Notes: generated by a model not told the origin, from the letters alone. Shown: positions 33,935 to 43,846, numbered from the stretch's first letter. The stretch is 64,000 nt of DNA from Bacillus altitudinis 41KF2b (GCF_000691145.1 NZ_ASJC01000006.1:121884-185883), one strand, 5' to 3'. A program made the numbers and translations.

Positions 33935-34738
33935 ATGCAGAATTCTATAGAAAGAGTTGATGGACACTTGAGAGAAAGAATTAAGGAAGAGCTGAAAATC
34001 ATCGAAGAAACGTATGACATCAAGATTTGTCTCGCCGTTGAATCGGGCAGCAGGGCATGGGGATTTCCTTCAACTGACAGTGATTATGATGTTCGCTTTT
34101 TATACGTTCCCCGGAAGGAATGGTACTGGGCGATGGAGGAGCATCGTGATGTCATTGAACGGCCAATTGATGACATGCTTGATATAAGCGGCTGGGAGCT
34201 GCGAAAGGCGTTGCGTTTATTCAATAAATCGAATCCATCCATTATGGAATGGCTGTCTTCTGATATCATCTATGCTGAATCTTTCTCTTTGGCAAAGCAG
34301 CTAAGAGAATTAAAGGATCGAGCGTTTTACCCTGCGGCTTTGATGTATCATTACCTCAATATGGCGAAGCGGAATGAAAGCCGGCATTTACGAGGGGAGC
34401 AGGTGCGAATCAAGAAGTATTTCTATGTGCTTCGTCCGCTGCTTGCCTGCCAGTGGATTGAACGTTACCGAACAGTTCCACCAATGGACTTTCATGAATT
34501 ACTCAAGGAGCTAGTGGAGGAAGGCCCGCTGTTAGCAGAAATTCACGAACTGCTCAAACGTAAAATGGACGGAGAAGAAATGGATGTAGAGAACCGTCTC
34601 GCTCATGTCCATCCATTTATTGATCAAGAGCTGGTGCGTTTTGATGAATTGGTGAAAAGCTACAATCAGCCGAAAGACAATCTGATGCAAGAATTAAATG
34701 AGCTTTTGCAGTCTACCCTTGATGAGGTGTGGGCGTAA
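33935..34738 (+). CDS. ycgL: Nucleotidyltransferase-fold protein
   Basis: 267-residue protein with a polymerase-beta-type nucleotidyltransferase core: the GS motif is in ESGSRAWGFPS and the metal-binding pair in DSDYDVRFLY (residues about 36-55). Family members are uncharacterised predicted nucleotidyltransferases. AAGGTGA precedes the ATG by 8 bases. It corresponds to B. subtilis ycgL, between cah and the put genes. Target unknown. Followed by a terminator. Confidence 0.87.
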   Translation: MQNSIERVDGHLRERIKEELKIIEETYDIKICLAVESGSRAWGFPSTDSDYDVRFLYVPRKEWYWAMEEHRDVIERPIDDMLDISGWELRKALRLFNKSNPSIMEWLSSDIIYAESFSLAKQLRELKDRAFYPAALMYHYLNMAKRNESRHLRGEQVRIKKYFYVLRPLLACQWIERYRTVPPMDFHELLKELVEEGPLLAEIHELLKRKMDGEEMDVENRLAHVHPFIDQELVRFDELVKSYNQPKDNLMQELNELLQSTLDEVWA

Positions 34739-34746
34739 GCATGAAA

Positions 34747-34777
34747 GAGCCAGCCGGTTAGCGGCAGGCTCTTTTTT
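34747..34777 (+). terminator. Terminator after ycgL
   Basis: GAGCC-A-GCCG and CGGC-A-GGCTC pair with one internal A:A mismatch around GTTAG and are followed by six Ts. Confidence 0.9.
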
Positions 34778-34833
34778 ATCTCTTATTGTGATAAAACCAC
34801 AAAAAAAGTCAGAATTTTTGTCATCTTCAAATA

Positions 34834-34863
34834 TTGTAGCGGACAGCTCATGAGCCTTACAAT
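34834..34863 (+). promoter_or_regulatory. Putative put promoter with central palindrome
   Basis: TTGTAG (34834-34839) and TACAAT (34858-34863) are 18 bases apart, about 37 bases before putB. The spacer contains the perfect palindrome GCTCATGAGC (34846-34855), a possible activator or repressor site. PutR is the expected regulator; this binding is a guess. Confidence 0.4.
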
Positions 34864-34899
34864 AAAGACATAGCTTACAAAGAGTGGGAGGTGCCCTTT

Positions 34900-35817
34900 A
34901 TGGAGTCGGTCACAAGAAATTTCTTCTTGTTTTTGTCAAAGAGCAGTCTCTTGAACCATATTGCTCGTAATTGGGGAAGTGCTGTTGCATCAAAGAAAAT
35001 CATCGGTGGGAAGGATTTTGAGAGCGCTATCCCTGTCATCAAACGATTAAATGATCAAGGTATGGCCGTAACGGTCGATCACCTCGGTGAGTTTGTCACA
35101 AAGGCAGAGATTGCAAATGAGCGGACGAATGAGTGTATTCAAACCATTCAGCGAATTGCAGAGGCGGGACTCAATTCCCACGTATCACTTAAAATGACAT
35201 CTCTTGGCTTAGATATTGACGATGATCTCGTGTATCGCAATATGAAAAGCATTTTAGATACGGCAGAGAAACACCGTATTATGGTGACAATTGATATGGA
35301 GGATGAACAGCGCTGTCAAAAAACGCTGGACATTTTTAAAGAAATGAAATCTCAATATGAGTATGTCAGTACGGTTTTGCAGGCGTATTTGTACAGAACA
35401 GAACAAGATCTTGATGACCTAAATGAGTTGCAGCCATTTTTAAGACTTGTAAAGGGTGCCTATAAGGAATCCGCCGAAGTGGCGTATCCAAACAAAAAAG
35501 ACGTCGATCAGAATTACAAGAAGCTGATCGAAAAGCAGTTACTCTCAGGGAACTATACAGCCATTGCGACACATGACGATCAAATGATCGAATTTACGAA
35601 ACATATTGTGAAAAAACACAATATACAGACAGATCAGTTCGAATTTCAAATGCTGTATGGCATGAGATCAGAAACGCAGCAAGCACTCGTGAAGGAAGGC
35701 TATCAAATGAGGGTCTACACCCCGTATGGACGAGAGTGGTATGGCTACTACATGAGACGTCTTGCAGAACGACCGGCAAACATTGCATTTGCTTTAAAAG
35801 GGATGACGAGAAAATAA
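34900..35817 (+). CDS. putB: Proline dehydrogenase
   Basis: FAD enzyme that oxidises proline to pyrroline-5-carboxylate, passing electrons to the respiratory chain. 305 residues from the ATG at 34900 (GGGAGG 8 bases upstream); a GTG at 34891 is in frame but overlaps the ribosome site. The C-terminal signature with paired arginines, YGREWYGYYMRRLAERPAN, forms the proline-binding site in monofunctional proline dehydrogenases, and RLVKGAYKE is the conserved lysine-arginine segment. It is followed after 23 bases by putC. Confidence 0.96.
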   Translation: MESVTRNFFLFLSKSSLLNHIARNWGSAVASKKIIGGKDFESAIPVIKRLNDQGMAVTVDHLGEFVTKAEIANERTNECIQTIQRIAEAGLNSHVSLKMTSLGLDIDDDLVYRNMKSILDTAEKHRIMVTIDMEDEQRCQKTLDIFKEMKSQYEYVSTVLQAYLYRTEQDLDDLNELQPFLRLVKGAYKESAEVAYPNKKDVDQNYKKLIEKQLLSGNYTAIATHDDQMIEFTKHIVKKHNIQTDQFEFQMLYGMRSETQQALVKEGYQMRVYTPYGREWYGYYMRRLAERPANIAFALKGMTRK

Positions 35818-35840
35818 TTTGAAACGGGAGCGTGACAAAG

Positions 35841-37388
35841 ATGACAACACCTTACAAGCATGAACCATTCACGGATTTTAGCCAGGAAGAAAATCGCCAA
35901 GCGTTTGAACAAGCATTAGCCAAAGTAACAGAATCACTTGGGCAAACCTATCCGCTTGTGATTAATGGAGAAAGAATCGAAACAACAGACAAGATTGTCT
36001 CGATCAATCCAGCGAAGAAGGAAGAAGTCGTGGGTACCGTATCAAAAGCTGGGAAAGAAGAGGCAGAGCAAGCGATTCAAGCTGCGGCAAAAGCGTTTGA
36101 AACATGGCGCTACACGTCTCCAGAAGAAAGAGCCGGCGTCTTATTCCGCGCTGCGGCAAGCATTCGCCGTAAAAAGCATGAGTATTCAGCCCTTCTCGTA
36201 AAAGAAGCAGGGAAGCCTTGGAATGAAGCGGATGCAGATACAGCAGAAGCCATTGACTTCCTAGAGTATTATGCCCGTCAAATGCTAGAGCTTGCGAAAG
36301 GCAAACCGGTGAACAGCCGCGAAGGGGAACGCAATCAATATGTGTACACACCAACTGGCGTGACGCTTGTCATTCCACCATGGAACTTCTTGTTTGCGAT
36401 CATGGCAGGAACAACCGTTGCACCAATCGTCACAGGGAATACAGTTGTTTTAAAACCAGCAAGTGCGACGCCTGTCATTGCAGCCCGCTTTGTAGAAGAA
36501 CTGGAGCAAGCAGGTCTTCCGAAAGGTGTTGTCAACTTCGTGCCAGGTAGCGGAGCAGAAGTAGGAGATTACTTAGTAGATCATCCGAAAACAAGCCTTA
36601 TTACATTCACTGGATCAAGAGAAGTGGGCACACGTATTTTTGAACGTGCGGCAAAAGTACAGCCAGGACAACAGCATTTAAAGCGTGTCATTGCTGAAAT
36701 GGGCGGTAAAGATACAGTCGTTGTAGATGAGGATGCAGATGTTGAATTAGCGGCTAACGCCATTTTCACATCAGCCTTCGGGTTCTCAGGTCAAAAATGT
36801 TCAGCTGGATCTCGTGCTGTCGTCCACGAGAAGCTGTATGACCAAGTCGTTGAGCGAGTGAAAGAAATCACAGAAACGAAAACAACAGCGAATCCGTTAT
36901 CAGCTGATGTGTACATGGGACCTGTCATTGATCAAGCTTCCTTTGACAAGATCACAGAATATATCGAGATTGGCAAGCAAGAAGGCCGTCTAGTCACTGG
37001 CGGAACAAGTGATGATTCAGAAGGGTACTTCATTCATCCAACCGTGTTTGCAGATCTAGAGCCAACATCTCGTTTAATGCAAGAAGAAATCTTTGGACCT
37101 GTCCTAGCTTTCTCAAAAGTCTCAAGCTTTGATGAGGCGCTTGAAGTAGCCAACAACACAGAATACGGGTTAACCGGTGCGGTCATTACAAATAATCGTG
37201 ATCACATCAACCGTGCGAAGCAGGAGTTCCATGTCGGGAACCTTTACTTTAACCGTAACTGTACGGGAGCGATTGTGGGTTACCACCCATTTGGCGGCTT
37301 TAAAATGTCAGGAACTGATTCAAAAGCAGGCGGTCCAGATTACCTTGCTCTGCACATGCAGGCCAAAACGATCAGCGAAATGTTTTAA
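35841..37388 (+). CDS. putC: 1-pyrroline-5-carboxylate dehydrogenase
   Basis: NAD-dependent aldehyde-dehydrogenase-family enzyme that converts glutamate semialdehyde to glutamate, the second step of proline breakdown. 515 residues, the B. subtilis PutC length, from the ATG at 35841; an upstream in-frame GTG at 35832 is too close to GGGAG. The motifs are FTGSREVG, glutamate in EMGGKD, and catalytic cysteine in SGQKCSA. In B. subtilis the proline permease gene putP follows; here a terminator and then putR follow. Confidence 0.97.
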   Translation: MTTPYKHEPFTDFSQEENRQAFEQALAKVTESLGQTYPLVINGERIETTDKIVSINPAKKEEVVGTVSKAGKEEAEQAIQAAAKAFETWRYTSPEERAGVLFRAAASIRRKKHEYSALLVKEAGKPWNEADADTAEAIDFLEYYARQMLELAKGKPVNSREGERNQYVYTPTGVTLVIPPWNFLFAIMAGTTVAPIVTGNTVVLKPASATPVIAARFVEELEQAGLPKGVVNFVPGSGAEVGDYLVDHPKTSLITFTGSREVGTRIFERAAKVQPGQQHLKRVIAEMGGKDTVVVDEDADVELAANAIFTSAFGFSGQKCSAGSRAVVHEKLYDQVVERVKEITETKTTANPLSADVYMGPVIDQASFDKITEYIEIGKQEGRLVTGGTSDDSEGYFIHPTVFADLEPTSRLMQEEIFGPVLAFSKVSSFDEALEVANNTEYGLTGAVITNNRDHINRAKQEFHVGNLYFNRNCTGAIVGYHPFGGFKMSGTDSKAGGPDYLALHMQAKTISEMF

Positions 37389-37397
37389 TATGGAAAA

Positions 37398-37432
37398 GCA
37401 TGAACTCGTGCAGGCGAGTTCATGCTTTTTTT
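37398..37432 (+). terminator. Terminator after putC
   Basis: GCATGAACTCG pairs perfectly with CGAGTTCATGC over a 6-base loop and is followed by seven Ts. Confidence 0.93.
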
Positions 37433-37513
37433 ACCTGTCTACGACTTGTTTCTATACAAATATGACTGGAAAGAAGTATGATAAATGTATCACTTATTCA
37501 GGGAGCAATCGGG

Positions 37514-38746
37514 ATGGAAGAGATATTAGAAAAGCTTCATACATTTTTTGATGTCGATAAATTAATTGCATTTATTAGTGGTTATTTAAAGAAACCAGTC
37601 ATTTTAGAAAGTACTGAATGTCAGCTGCTTGCTTATAATTCTTACAGCATCCAGCAGTTCGACCCAGTCAATCAGCAAACCATTTTCTCAAAGGAATGTC
37701 CGGGAGCTGTGGTGGATTGGTTAAAAAAAACAGGGGTCATTGAGCAGCTATATACAGATTCAAATCCTTTTTATGTGAATGGTCATGAGGAGCTCGGGTT
37801 TAATCGACGAGTGGCTGTGAGCGCCAAGCACAAACAAGAGGTTGTCGGCTTTATTTGGGTGCAGGACATTGAAGATTCTCTCTCTCAAGAGGAGCTGCAA
37901 TTTTTACACGAGGCATCGTTTCAGGTTGGAAAAGTTATTTATAAAAATAAGAAACAGTTGGAGAAAAAGGAAGGCAAGATTGAAGAGTTCTTCAAAAAGG
38001 TCATGGATGATCATTTTTATACAGAAGAAGAGCTGAAATGGGAAGCTGAGAATTTAAGCATTCCACTGCCAGCTGTCTTTACGGTGATGGTTGTTCATGC
38101 CGCCGATAATAAAAGTGAGACGGCAGAAGATGTGAAGGATATGATTAGAACCTATTTACAGCTAGAAGACAAGGTCAATCACGTCTACTCTGTGCAAGCA
38201 GACATCGTCGTGATATTAGGCAGTTTGTCAGATCGACACTCACCAAAAGCGACCGCTGCGGATGTCGTCGCCCATCTTCAATCGAAAACGCATACACACC
38301 CATCTCCTTTATATATTGGGATGGGAAGAGAATATCGAGATGTCATGAAAATGAGCACAAGTCGATTTGAAGCGATAGAAGTCGTGAAAGCAGTGAAGAT
38401 TGTCGGGGGGCAGGAATTGATTCCATACGATTACGAGCATTTGGGGGTCTTCCGGTTCTTAGACCCGATTTACAGTCACCAAAAAAAGAAAAACGACTTT
38501 AATCCAGATTTGTTGCGCTTAAAGGAAAAAGACCGTGACAGCCAAACATCATTTTTAAAAACCTTAGAGGTCTACTTATTGAATAATTGCAAGCTAAAGC
38601 CAGCTGCAGAGCAGTTGTTTATTCATCAAAATACACTAAACTATCGAATGAAACAAATTTTTGAAATGACGTCTATCGATTTAAGTCATTTTAGCCAGCG
38701 TTGTGAGTTATTTATCGAATTGATGCTGATGAAAAAAGATCAATAG
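37514..38746 (+). CDS. putR: PucR-family regulator of proline catabolism
   Basis: 410-residue regulator of the PucR/CdaR type. The C-terminal helix-turn-helix reads LKPAAEQLFIHQNTLNYRMKQI, preceded by the GGDEF-like domain typical of the family. PutR activates putBCP in B. subtilis in response to proline. I chose the ATG at 37514, 8 bases after GGGAG; an in-frame ATG at 37478 is possible. It is separated from putC by a terminator, so it has its own promoter. The arrangement differs from B. subtilis by the missing putP. Confidence 0.9.
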   Translation: MEEILEKLHTFFDVDKLIAFISGYLKKPVILESTECQLLAYNSYSIQQFDPVNQQTIFSKECPGAVVDWLKKTGVIEQLYTDSNPFYVNGHEELGFNRRVAVSAKHKQEVVGFIWVQDIEDSLSQEELQFLHEASFQVGKVIYKNKKQLEKKEGKIEEFFKKVMDDHFYTEEELKWEAENLSIPLPAVFTVMVVHAADNKSETAEDVKDMIRTYLQLEDKVNHVYSVQADIVVILGSLSDRHSPKATAADVVAHLQSKTHTHPSPLYIGMGREYRDVMKMSTSRFEAIEVVKAVKIVGGQELIPYDYEHLGVFRFLDPIYSHQKKKNDFNPDLLRLKEKDRDSQTSFLKTLEVYLLNNCKLKPAAEQLFIHQNTLNYRMKQIFEMTSIDLSHFSQRCELFIELMLMKKDQ

Positions 38747-38875
38747 GCGTGGACTCCGCAGGTGCAAAGGATGACCTGCGGATTTTTATGCGAGATCATA
38801 AAATGGCATACAATTGCCTTATTTCGTTGTATGATAGATAAAGATTTTATGAGGAAAGTGAAAGGAGGGCCACCT

Positions 38876-40174
38876 TTGGGATCAGTCACCTTGGCCATTT
38901 TAATTTTCATCATGACCCTCGTCCTTGTCATTTGGCAGCCAGGACGTTTAACCATTGGATGGTCAGCGTGCGGGGGAGCGATTCTTGCTCTTGCTTTTGG
39001 GGTCGTTCATTTGGACGATGTATGGGAAGTTACCCAAATTGTTTGGAACGCCACCTTTGCATTTATTGGAATTATCATCATTTCATTGATTTTAGATGAG
39101 ATTGGTTTTTTTGAATGGGCGGCACTTCATATGGCAAAAGCCGCAAGAGGGAACGGGGTCCGCATGTTTATTTATTTAACATTGCTCGGCGCTGTGGTAG
39201 CAGCTTTTTTTGCCAACGATGGAGCGGCACTTATCTTAACTCCGATCGTTTTATCTGTGGTCAGAGCGCTGAAGCTGGATGAGCGTATGATCCTGCCATT
39301 TGTCATGGCAAGCGGCTTTATTGCAGATACGACGTCTTTGCCATTTGTCATTAGTAACTTGGTCAATATCGTATCAGCCGATTATTTTCATATTGGCTTT
39401 CTTGAATATACAGCAAACATGTTCGTCCCAAACCTTGTATCGCTTGGCGCTAGTATGCTTGTGTTGTATGTGTTTTATCGGAAACTCATCCCGAAAACGT
39501 ACGATGTTTCGCAGGCGAAGGAACCAGCTTCGGCCATTCGTGATCTGCGCATGTTCCGGTTATCTTGGTATGTGTTAGGGTGCTTGCTTGTTGGATATTT
39601 TGCTGGGGAATTGGCAGGCATTCCGGTGTCAATCATTGTAGGAGGCATTGCCATTGCTTTCTTATGGCTGGCGAAACGGAGTCCACAAGTGGCGACAAAA
39701 CGAGTCGTCAAAGAAGCACCGTGGTCGATTGTGTTTTTCTCTATCGGCATGTATGTCGTGGTGTATGGGCTGAAAAATGTCGGCCTGACAGAAATTTTAG
39801 CGGCGTGGATTGAACAGGGGGCGTCACACGGTTTACTTGCGGGAACGATGTTTATGGGGGTTCTGGCAGCCGTGCTATCTTCTGTCATGAACAACCTCCC
39901 AACCGTTTTAATCGATGCGATTGCCATCGGTCACACAGATACAGCAGGTGTGATGAGAGATGCACTGATTTATGCCAACGTCATCGGCTCAAACCTTGGG
40001 CCGAAAATGACCCCAATCGGTTCATTGGCGACATTGCTGTGGCTTCATGTCTTGAAGAAAAAAGGTGTGCATATTTCTTGGGGGGCATACATGAAAGCTG
40101 GAATCATTCTAACCATACCGACGCTGATCATCACGTTATTGGGATTGTATGTGTGGTTATGGTTGATACATTAA
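38876..40174 (+). CDS. arsB: ArsB-type arsenite efflux pump or related anion permease
   Basis: 432-residue membrane protein of the ArsB/NhaD part of the ion-transporter superfamily with about 12 helices. The conserved segments [16 protein letters not shown] (residues about 105-120) and [12 protein letters not shown] near residue 342 are the two half-helix signatures of ArsB. The start is the TTG at 38876, 7 bases after AGGAGG; the longer frame from 38762 adds unrelated residues. Length fits ArsB (429-435). No arsR or arsC is next to it, so the physiological substrate is uncertain. Confidence 0.82.
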   Translation: MGSVTLAILIFIMTLVLVIWQPGRLTIGWSACGGAILALAFGVVHLDDVWEVTQIVWNATFAFIGIIIISLILDEIGFFEWAALHMAKAARGNGVRMFIYLTLLGAVVAAFFANDGAALILTPIVLSVVRALKLDERMILPFVMASGFIADTTSLPFVISNLVNIVSADYFHIGFLEYTANMFVPNLVSLGASMLVLYVFYRKLIPKTYDVSQAKEPASAIRDLRMFRLSWYVLGCLLVGYFAGELAGIPVSIIVGGIAIAFLWLAKRSPQVATKRVVKEAPWSIVFFSIGMYVVVYGLKNVGLTEILAAWIEQGASHGLLAGTMFMGVLAAVLSSVMNNLPTVLIDAIAIGHTDTAGVMRDALIYANVIGSNLGPKMTPIGSLATLLWLHVLKKKGVHISWGAYMKAGIILTIPTLIITLLGLYVWLWLIH

Positions 40175-40176
40175 AA

Positions 40177-40197
40177 AGCAGATCCAATGGATTTGCT
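40177..40197. terminator. Hairpin after arsB, left copy
   Basis: AGCAGATCC-AAT-GGATTTGCT preceded by AAAAA, so readable as a minus-strand terminator. The near copy at 40373-40393 lies across the repeat element. Confidence 0.75.
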
Positions 40198-40372
40198 CAG
40201 CGTGAAGACAAACCCTCGCATTCGGTGTCAGTCCTGCGCGCTGGTGCTCACGAATGTCAAATTCGCTCTGCTCCAGTGCTCGTCCTTCCTAGACTGCAAA
40301 GGTTTTCTTTTACGCTGAAAAGGAAACAAAGGGCTAAAATCAAGTTCATTTTAGCCCTTTGTTAACAATCTA
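40198..40372 (-). repeat. Dispersed structured repeat, copy 3 (inverted)
   Basis: A 175-bp copy of the element at 2841-3017, in opposite orientation. On the minus strand it reads TTAGATTGTTAACAAAGG, then the GGGCTAAAAT hairpin (40325-40363 on the plus strand), then the core from CAGCGTA to CACGCTG. The core is very close to copy 1 and keeps CTGG/CCAG. It sits between convergent arsB and yckA, bracketed by two AGCAGATCC hairpins with two differences between them. Confidence 0.85.
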
Positions 40373-40398
40373 AGCAGATCCCATGGATCTGCTTTTTG
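40373..40398 (+). terminator. Hairpin before yckA end, right copy
   Basis: AGCAGATCC-CAT-GGATCTGCT followed by five Ts, a plus-strand terminator for arsB and the second copy of 40177-40197. Confidence 0.8.
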
Positions 40399-40401
40399 TT
40401 G

Positions 40402-41079
40402 TTATAGATATTTTGCATAGCGTTTTTCCAAAAAGTCTTGGAGCAATGAGACCACACTGCATATGCCCCAGTAAATCAAGGCAACCAATATATACATGGT
40501 CATATAATCAAATTCTCGTCCACCCACAATTTTTGCTTGCTGGAAGAGTTCTGGCACAGTAATCATTGCCGCTAGTGAGGAAGCTTTGATTAAATCAAGC
40601 ATGACGTTGGTCAGGGGCGGCAGTGCAATGCGCACGGATTGAGGCAAAATGACTCCACGCATCGTTTGCCAATAACTGAGACCAAGTGATTTGGCGGCTT
40701 CCACTTGACCACTTGGAACAGAGGAGAGAGCCGCCCGGTTAATTTCGGCAATGTATGCAGCACTATTGAAGCTGAATCCAATAATAGCAGCAGTGACAGC
40801 TGTAAATTCAATGCCGATGTAAGGGAATCCGAAATAAAGGATAAACAAAATGACCAGAATGGGAACCCCTCGCATGAATGAAATATACAGCCGTGCAGGC
40901 AGCCGAAGGAACCATGTATTTGCCATTCTAGCAAGGGCAATAAAAAAGCCTAGAATCGTACCAAAAAACATGCTCACAAAAGAAATGAGCAGCGTCAGCC
41001 AGATGCCTTTCATCACAAACGGAAATGACGCTTTTGCCAGTGCAGGATTAAAGATATATTCTAAATGAATATCTCCCAC
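40402..41079 (-). CDS. yckA: Amino acid ABC transporter permease
   Basis: 225-residue inner-membrane subunit of a polar amino acid importer, with the HisM/GlnP-type pattern. The EAA loop that contacts the ATPase is EAAKSLGLSYWQTMRGVILPQ near residue 145 (key residues E-A-A and G). Position and family match B. subtilis yckA. It follows yckB by 12 bases in the same direction. No ATPase gene is in the unit, so it must share one encoded elsewhere. Substrate unknown; cystine or related amino acids are candidates. Confidence 0.9.
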   Translation of the reverse strand: MGDIHLEYIFNPALAKASFPFVMKGIWLTLLISFVSMFFGTILGFFIALARMANTWFLRLPARLYISFMRGVPILVILFILYFGFPYIGIEFTAVTAAIIGFSFNSAAYIAEINRAALSSVPSGQVEAAKSLGLSYWQTMRGVILPQSVRIALPPLTNVMLDLIKASSLAAMITVPELFQQAKIVGGREFDYMTMYILVALIYWGICSVVSLLQDFLEKRYAKYL

Positions 41080-41091
41080 GGCTGCGGCTCC

Positions 41092-41964
41092 TTATTTAGA
41101 AATGTCGACATCTTCGACATCAACATCAATTTTCTTTGAGACGTCAGCATGATTAAAGAATTTCTCCGAAATCTTTTTCATGGTTCCGTCTTTTTTCATC
41201 TCTTTTAATACACGATTTAATTCTTTTTGAAGCTCTGTATTGTCTTTTTTCATCACAAACCCTTGTTCATTCGGCATGTATTTTAAGTCTGGATGGATCG
41301 TAATATTTAGCTTAGGGAATGCAGCAAGCGCCAGTGTTTGCAAGTAGTAGTCATTTAAAATGACATCTGTACGGCCGTTTGCAACATCCTTTAAATATTG
41401 CTCGTTTGTGGCATTATCATAGATGACTTCTTTTGCACCATACTTACGGGCAACATCCATATAAATGGTCGTTGCAGCACCTGCTGCTTTCTTTCCTTTT
41501 AAATCCTTTAGCGTTTTAATACCTGACAGATCATCTTTTCTGACGATAGCGGTTCCATATGAGTATTTATAAGGTGTTGAAAAGGCGAACTTATCTTTCC
41601 TGTCATCTGTGATGTCGATATCGTTTGCAGCGGCATCCACCTGACCTGAATTAATGGCACTGAGCATACCGTCATAACCCATTTCTTTAAATTCTACTTT
41701 TACGTCAAGGCGCTTAAATGCTTCTTTGACGACTTCCACTTCATAGCCAGTCAATTGATCCTTGCCGTTTGATGTATCATGGTAAGACGTAGGATACAAG
41801 GTGCCTGAAGTAGCGACCACGATTTTCCCTTTCTTTTGAATCTGATCCCACTTTGATTCTCCAGACTGAGATGAGCCTGATTGATTGCAAGCAGACATGA
41901 CAAGCATGAGAGCAGACACAACAAGCAGCACCCATATAGGTTTTCTATGATAAAAACGACTCAT
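41092..41964 (-). CDS. yckB: Amino acid ABC transporter binding lipoprotein
   Basis: 290-residue extracellular solute-binding protein of family 3. An N-terminal signal peptide with lipobox ending VMSAC (cysteine at residue 26) anchors it as a lipoprotein. The binding-protein pattern includes LTGYEVEVVKEAF and GQVDAAANDIDITDDRKDKFAFS. It is first in the two-gene unit with yckA and matches B. subtilis yckB. The ligand is not evident from sequence. Confidence 0.9.
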   Translation of the reverse strand: MSRFYHRKPIWVLLVVSALMLVMSACNQSGSSQSGESKWDQIQKKGKIVVATSGTLYPTSYHDTSNGKDQLTGYEVEVVKEAFKRLDVKVEFKEMGYDGMLSAINSGQVDAAANDIDITDDRKDKFAFSTPYKYSYGTAIVRKDDLSGIKTLKDLKGKKAAGAATTIYMDVARKYGAKEVIYDNATNEQYLKDVANGRTDVILNDYYLQTLALAAFPKLNITIHPDLKYMPNEQGFVMKKDNTELQKELNRVLKEMKKDGTMKKISEKFFNHADVSKKIDVDVEDVDISK

Positions 41965-42145
41965 TTAAGAATCCTCCTCTATTTTTTATACAAAACAAAA
42001 CATAGCACGCTTTTTCAGTTAGGACAACGTTTTCAGATGAAAAGCGAAAAAGTAAGAATATTATGTGCAATTTGATGGGATGAATAATGTATAAAAAAGG
42101 AAAGAGTGCGCAAATTAAAATCGAATAAAGGAGGGAACGACAGAG

Positions 42146-42475
42146 ATGAAAAAAACAAGTGGTTTGATCATACTAACGATGGTGCTATTATTTGGTTTTC
42201 AGGTGAATACGGCTCATGGAGAAACACCCCAAATGGAAAAGCGCCCCGTCACGCATCAAGTAAAATTAACGACAGAGCAACAAAAACAAATTGAAGTACT
42301 TGAACAGCAAATTTTGTCTAAACGAAAAGAAGTGATCGAAAAATACGTTCAGTATGGTGTGTTAACGAAGGAACAAGGCACGCACATCACAAAACGAATG
42401 GATGAACATTACAATCACTTAAAAAATAACGGGTTTGTTCCATTACTAAAAAAACCACAGCACCATCGACCATAA
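42146..42475 (+). CDS. yckD: YckD-like secreted small protein (DUF2680)
   Basis: 109 residues with a cleavable-type signal peptide (LIILTMVLLFGFQ, ending near AHG) and a short helical, highly charged mature part with a KRKEVIEKYVQYGVLTKEQ pattern typical of DUF2680. B. subtilis yckD is at the same locus. Function unknown. AAAGGAGGGA lies about 12 bases before the ATG. A terminator follows. Confidence 0.8.
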   Translation: MKKTSGLIILTMVLLFGFQVNTAHGETPQMEKRPVTHQVKLTTEQQKQIEVLEQQILSKRKEVIEKYVQYGVLTKEQGTHITKRMDEHYNHLKNNGFVPLLKKPQHHRP

Positions 42476-42483
42476 GTTTAAGA

Positions 42484-42510
42484 AAACCGGCAGCAAGGTG
42501 CCGGTTTTTA
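42484..42510 (+). terminator. Terminator after yckD
   Basis: AAACCGGCA pairs with TGCCGGTTT over GCAAGG, followed by further Ts. Confidence 0.9.
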
Positions 42511-42521
42511 TTGTTTATGTG

Positions 42522-43286
42522 TTAAAAGGTCAGCGTCTCACCATCTTGAGGGACAAAAATGGCCTGATCTGCATGTTTCTTTTGAATGTAAGATGTTAAT
42601 GCGGCTCTTGTTAATAAACAATGATTCACGGCTTCAAGGTGACAGGCGATGATTTGAGCTTGTGGTTGAGTATGGTGAATGTCTACAATCTCTTCCTTTG
42701 TCATCGTAATTGGGTCTCCCTCTAAAAATTGGGCAGCCCCACTATTGACCACAATAATATCTGGCTGGCATGTATTCACAACCTCTTTCGGCTCATCACA
42801 CCAAATGGTATCTCCTGCAATATAAAGAGTAGGCTCATCAGGATGAGAGAAAACAAAACCGCTCACTTGTCCCATCCGTTTAGCAGTTTCTCCTGTCCCG
42901 TGCTGCCCGCCAGTTCGTTTGATATGAACACCGCAAATTTCCATTTCATCTTCAATGCATGTGACATGCTGAAATCCAGCTTCTTTTACTTCCGTGCGAT
43001 CTTTCTCTGATTGAGTATAGATCGGCAAAGTTTGCGCTAACCTCTTTTTTGCCTCGTCGTCAAAGTGATCTACATGTAAATGAGTGAGCAGGACAGCATC
43101 AGGCTGTAATATCTTGTCCAAATCAATGTTTGCAGGCAGATCCACAATTGGATTGTTTGCATGTTGATTGGCAGTATGCGGGAATGGTGGATAGGTTCCT
43201 TTTGCTGCTAAAAAGGGATCGATTAAAAATGTTGACGAACCATATTGAAGGTATAAAGTAGCATTACGAATAAGTGTTATTTTCAT
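42522..43286 (-). CDS. Metallo-beta-lactamase-fold hydrolase
   Basis: 254-residue MBL-fold protein with the metal-binding motif THLHVDHFD (H69, H71, D73, H74) and a later AGDTIW aspartate and CHLEAVNH histidine. The opening strands (YLQYGSSTFLIDPFL) fit the UlaG/YtfB-type L-ascorbate-phosphate lactonase-like subgroup, but the substrate is unknown. It is divergent from the Lrp-type regulator that follows, which may control it. Confidence 0.85.
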   Translation of the reverse strand: MKITLIRNATLYLQYGSSTFLIDPFLAAKGTYPPFPHTANQHANNPIVDLPANIDLDKILQPDAVLLTHLHVDHFDDEAKKRLAQTLPIYTQSEKDRTEVKEAGFQHVTCIEDEMEICGVHIKRTGGQHGTGETAKRMGQVSGFVFSHPDEPTLYIAGDTIWCDEPKEVVNTCQPDIIVVNSGAAQFLEGDPITMTKEEIVDIHHTQPQAQIIACHLEAVNHCLLTRAALTSYIQKKHADQAIFVPQDGETLTF

Positions 43287-43402
43287 TAGAAAGGTCTCCT
43301 TTTTTTCTCATTAAGTTTACAGTATATTAAAAGAGCCTCATGTGACAGAGGATCATGAAAGTCTTTCAACGGAACGACTTGATTTTTGAAAGAGGTGAGC
43401 CA

Positions 43403-43822
43403 ATGCTAGACAAAACAGATATGGATATATTAAAAGAACTCTCAAAGAATAGCCGATTGACGATGAAAGCACTTGGTGAAAAAGTCCATTTAACCGGTCA
43501 AGCTGCTAAAAATAGAGTGTTAAAGCTTGAAGAAGAGGGGGTTGTTGAAGCTTATACCATTTCAATTAACTGGCGGACACAGCAGAACATCCAAACATTT
43601 TTACAGCTCTTTACCCGAAGTCATGATCATGAACCGCTTTTATCGTTTCTCCATCAAAAGGAAGAAATCAAAAACCTGTTTAAAATAAGTGGAGAGGGCT
43701 GTTATATGGCTGAAGGACATTTCTCCAGTCATGATGAGCTTGATCAATTTTTAACGGAGCTAACAAAGCATGCAAATTATAAATTGTCTATCGCTGTGAA
43801 ACGTCTCACTCATCAAGAATAG
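43403..43822 (+). CDS. Lrp/AsnC-family regulator
   Basis: 139 residues from the ATG at 43403, preceded by AGGTGAG; the in-frame ATG at 43355 adds 16 residues not typical of the family. N-terminal helix-turn-helix (DMDILKELSKNSRLTMKALGEKVHL) and a C-terminal ligand domain. The next gene starts 24 bases downstream, so they are probably cotranscribed. It is divergent from the MBL hydrolase. It resembles B. subtilis LrpA/LrpB-type short regulators; effector unknown. Confidence 0.85.
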   Translation: MLDKTDMDILKELSKNSRLTMKALGEKVHLTGQAAKNRVLKLEEEGVVEAYTISINWRTQQNIQTFLQLFTRSHDHEPLLSFLHQKEEIKNLFKISGEGCYMAEGHFSSHDELDQFLTELTKHANYKLSIAVKRLTHQE

Positions 43823-43846
43823 ATGAGGCGCAGGAGGAAATAACCG

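Noticed and set aside
37177..37551. 124-codon plus-strand frame over the end of putC
   Set aside because: It is a shifted-frame shadow of putC that passes through the putC terminator.
40039..40365. 108-codon frame across the end of arsB and repeat copy 3
   Set aside because: It joins an out-of-frame piece of arsB to the structured repeat; similar frames in the other repeat copies are not conserved as protein.
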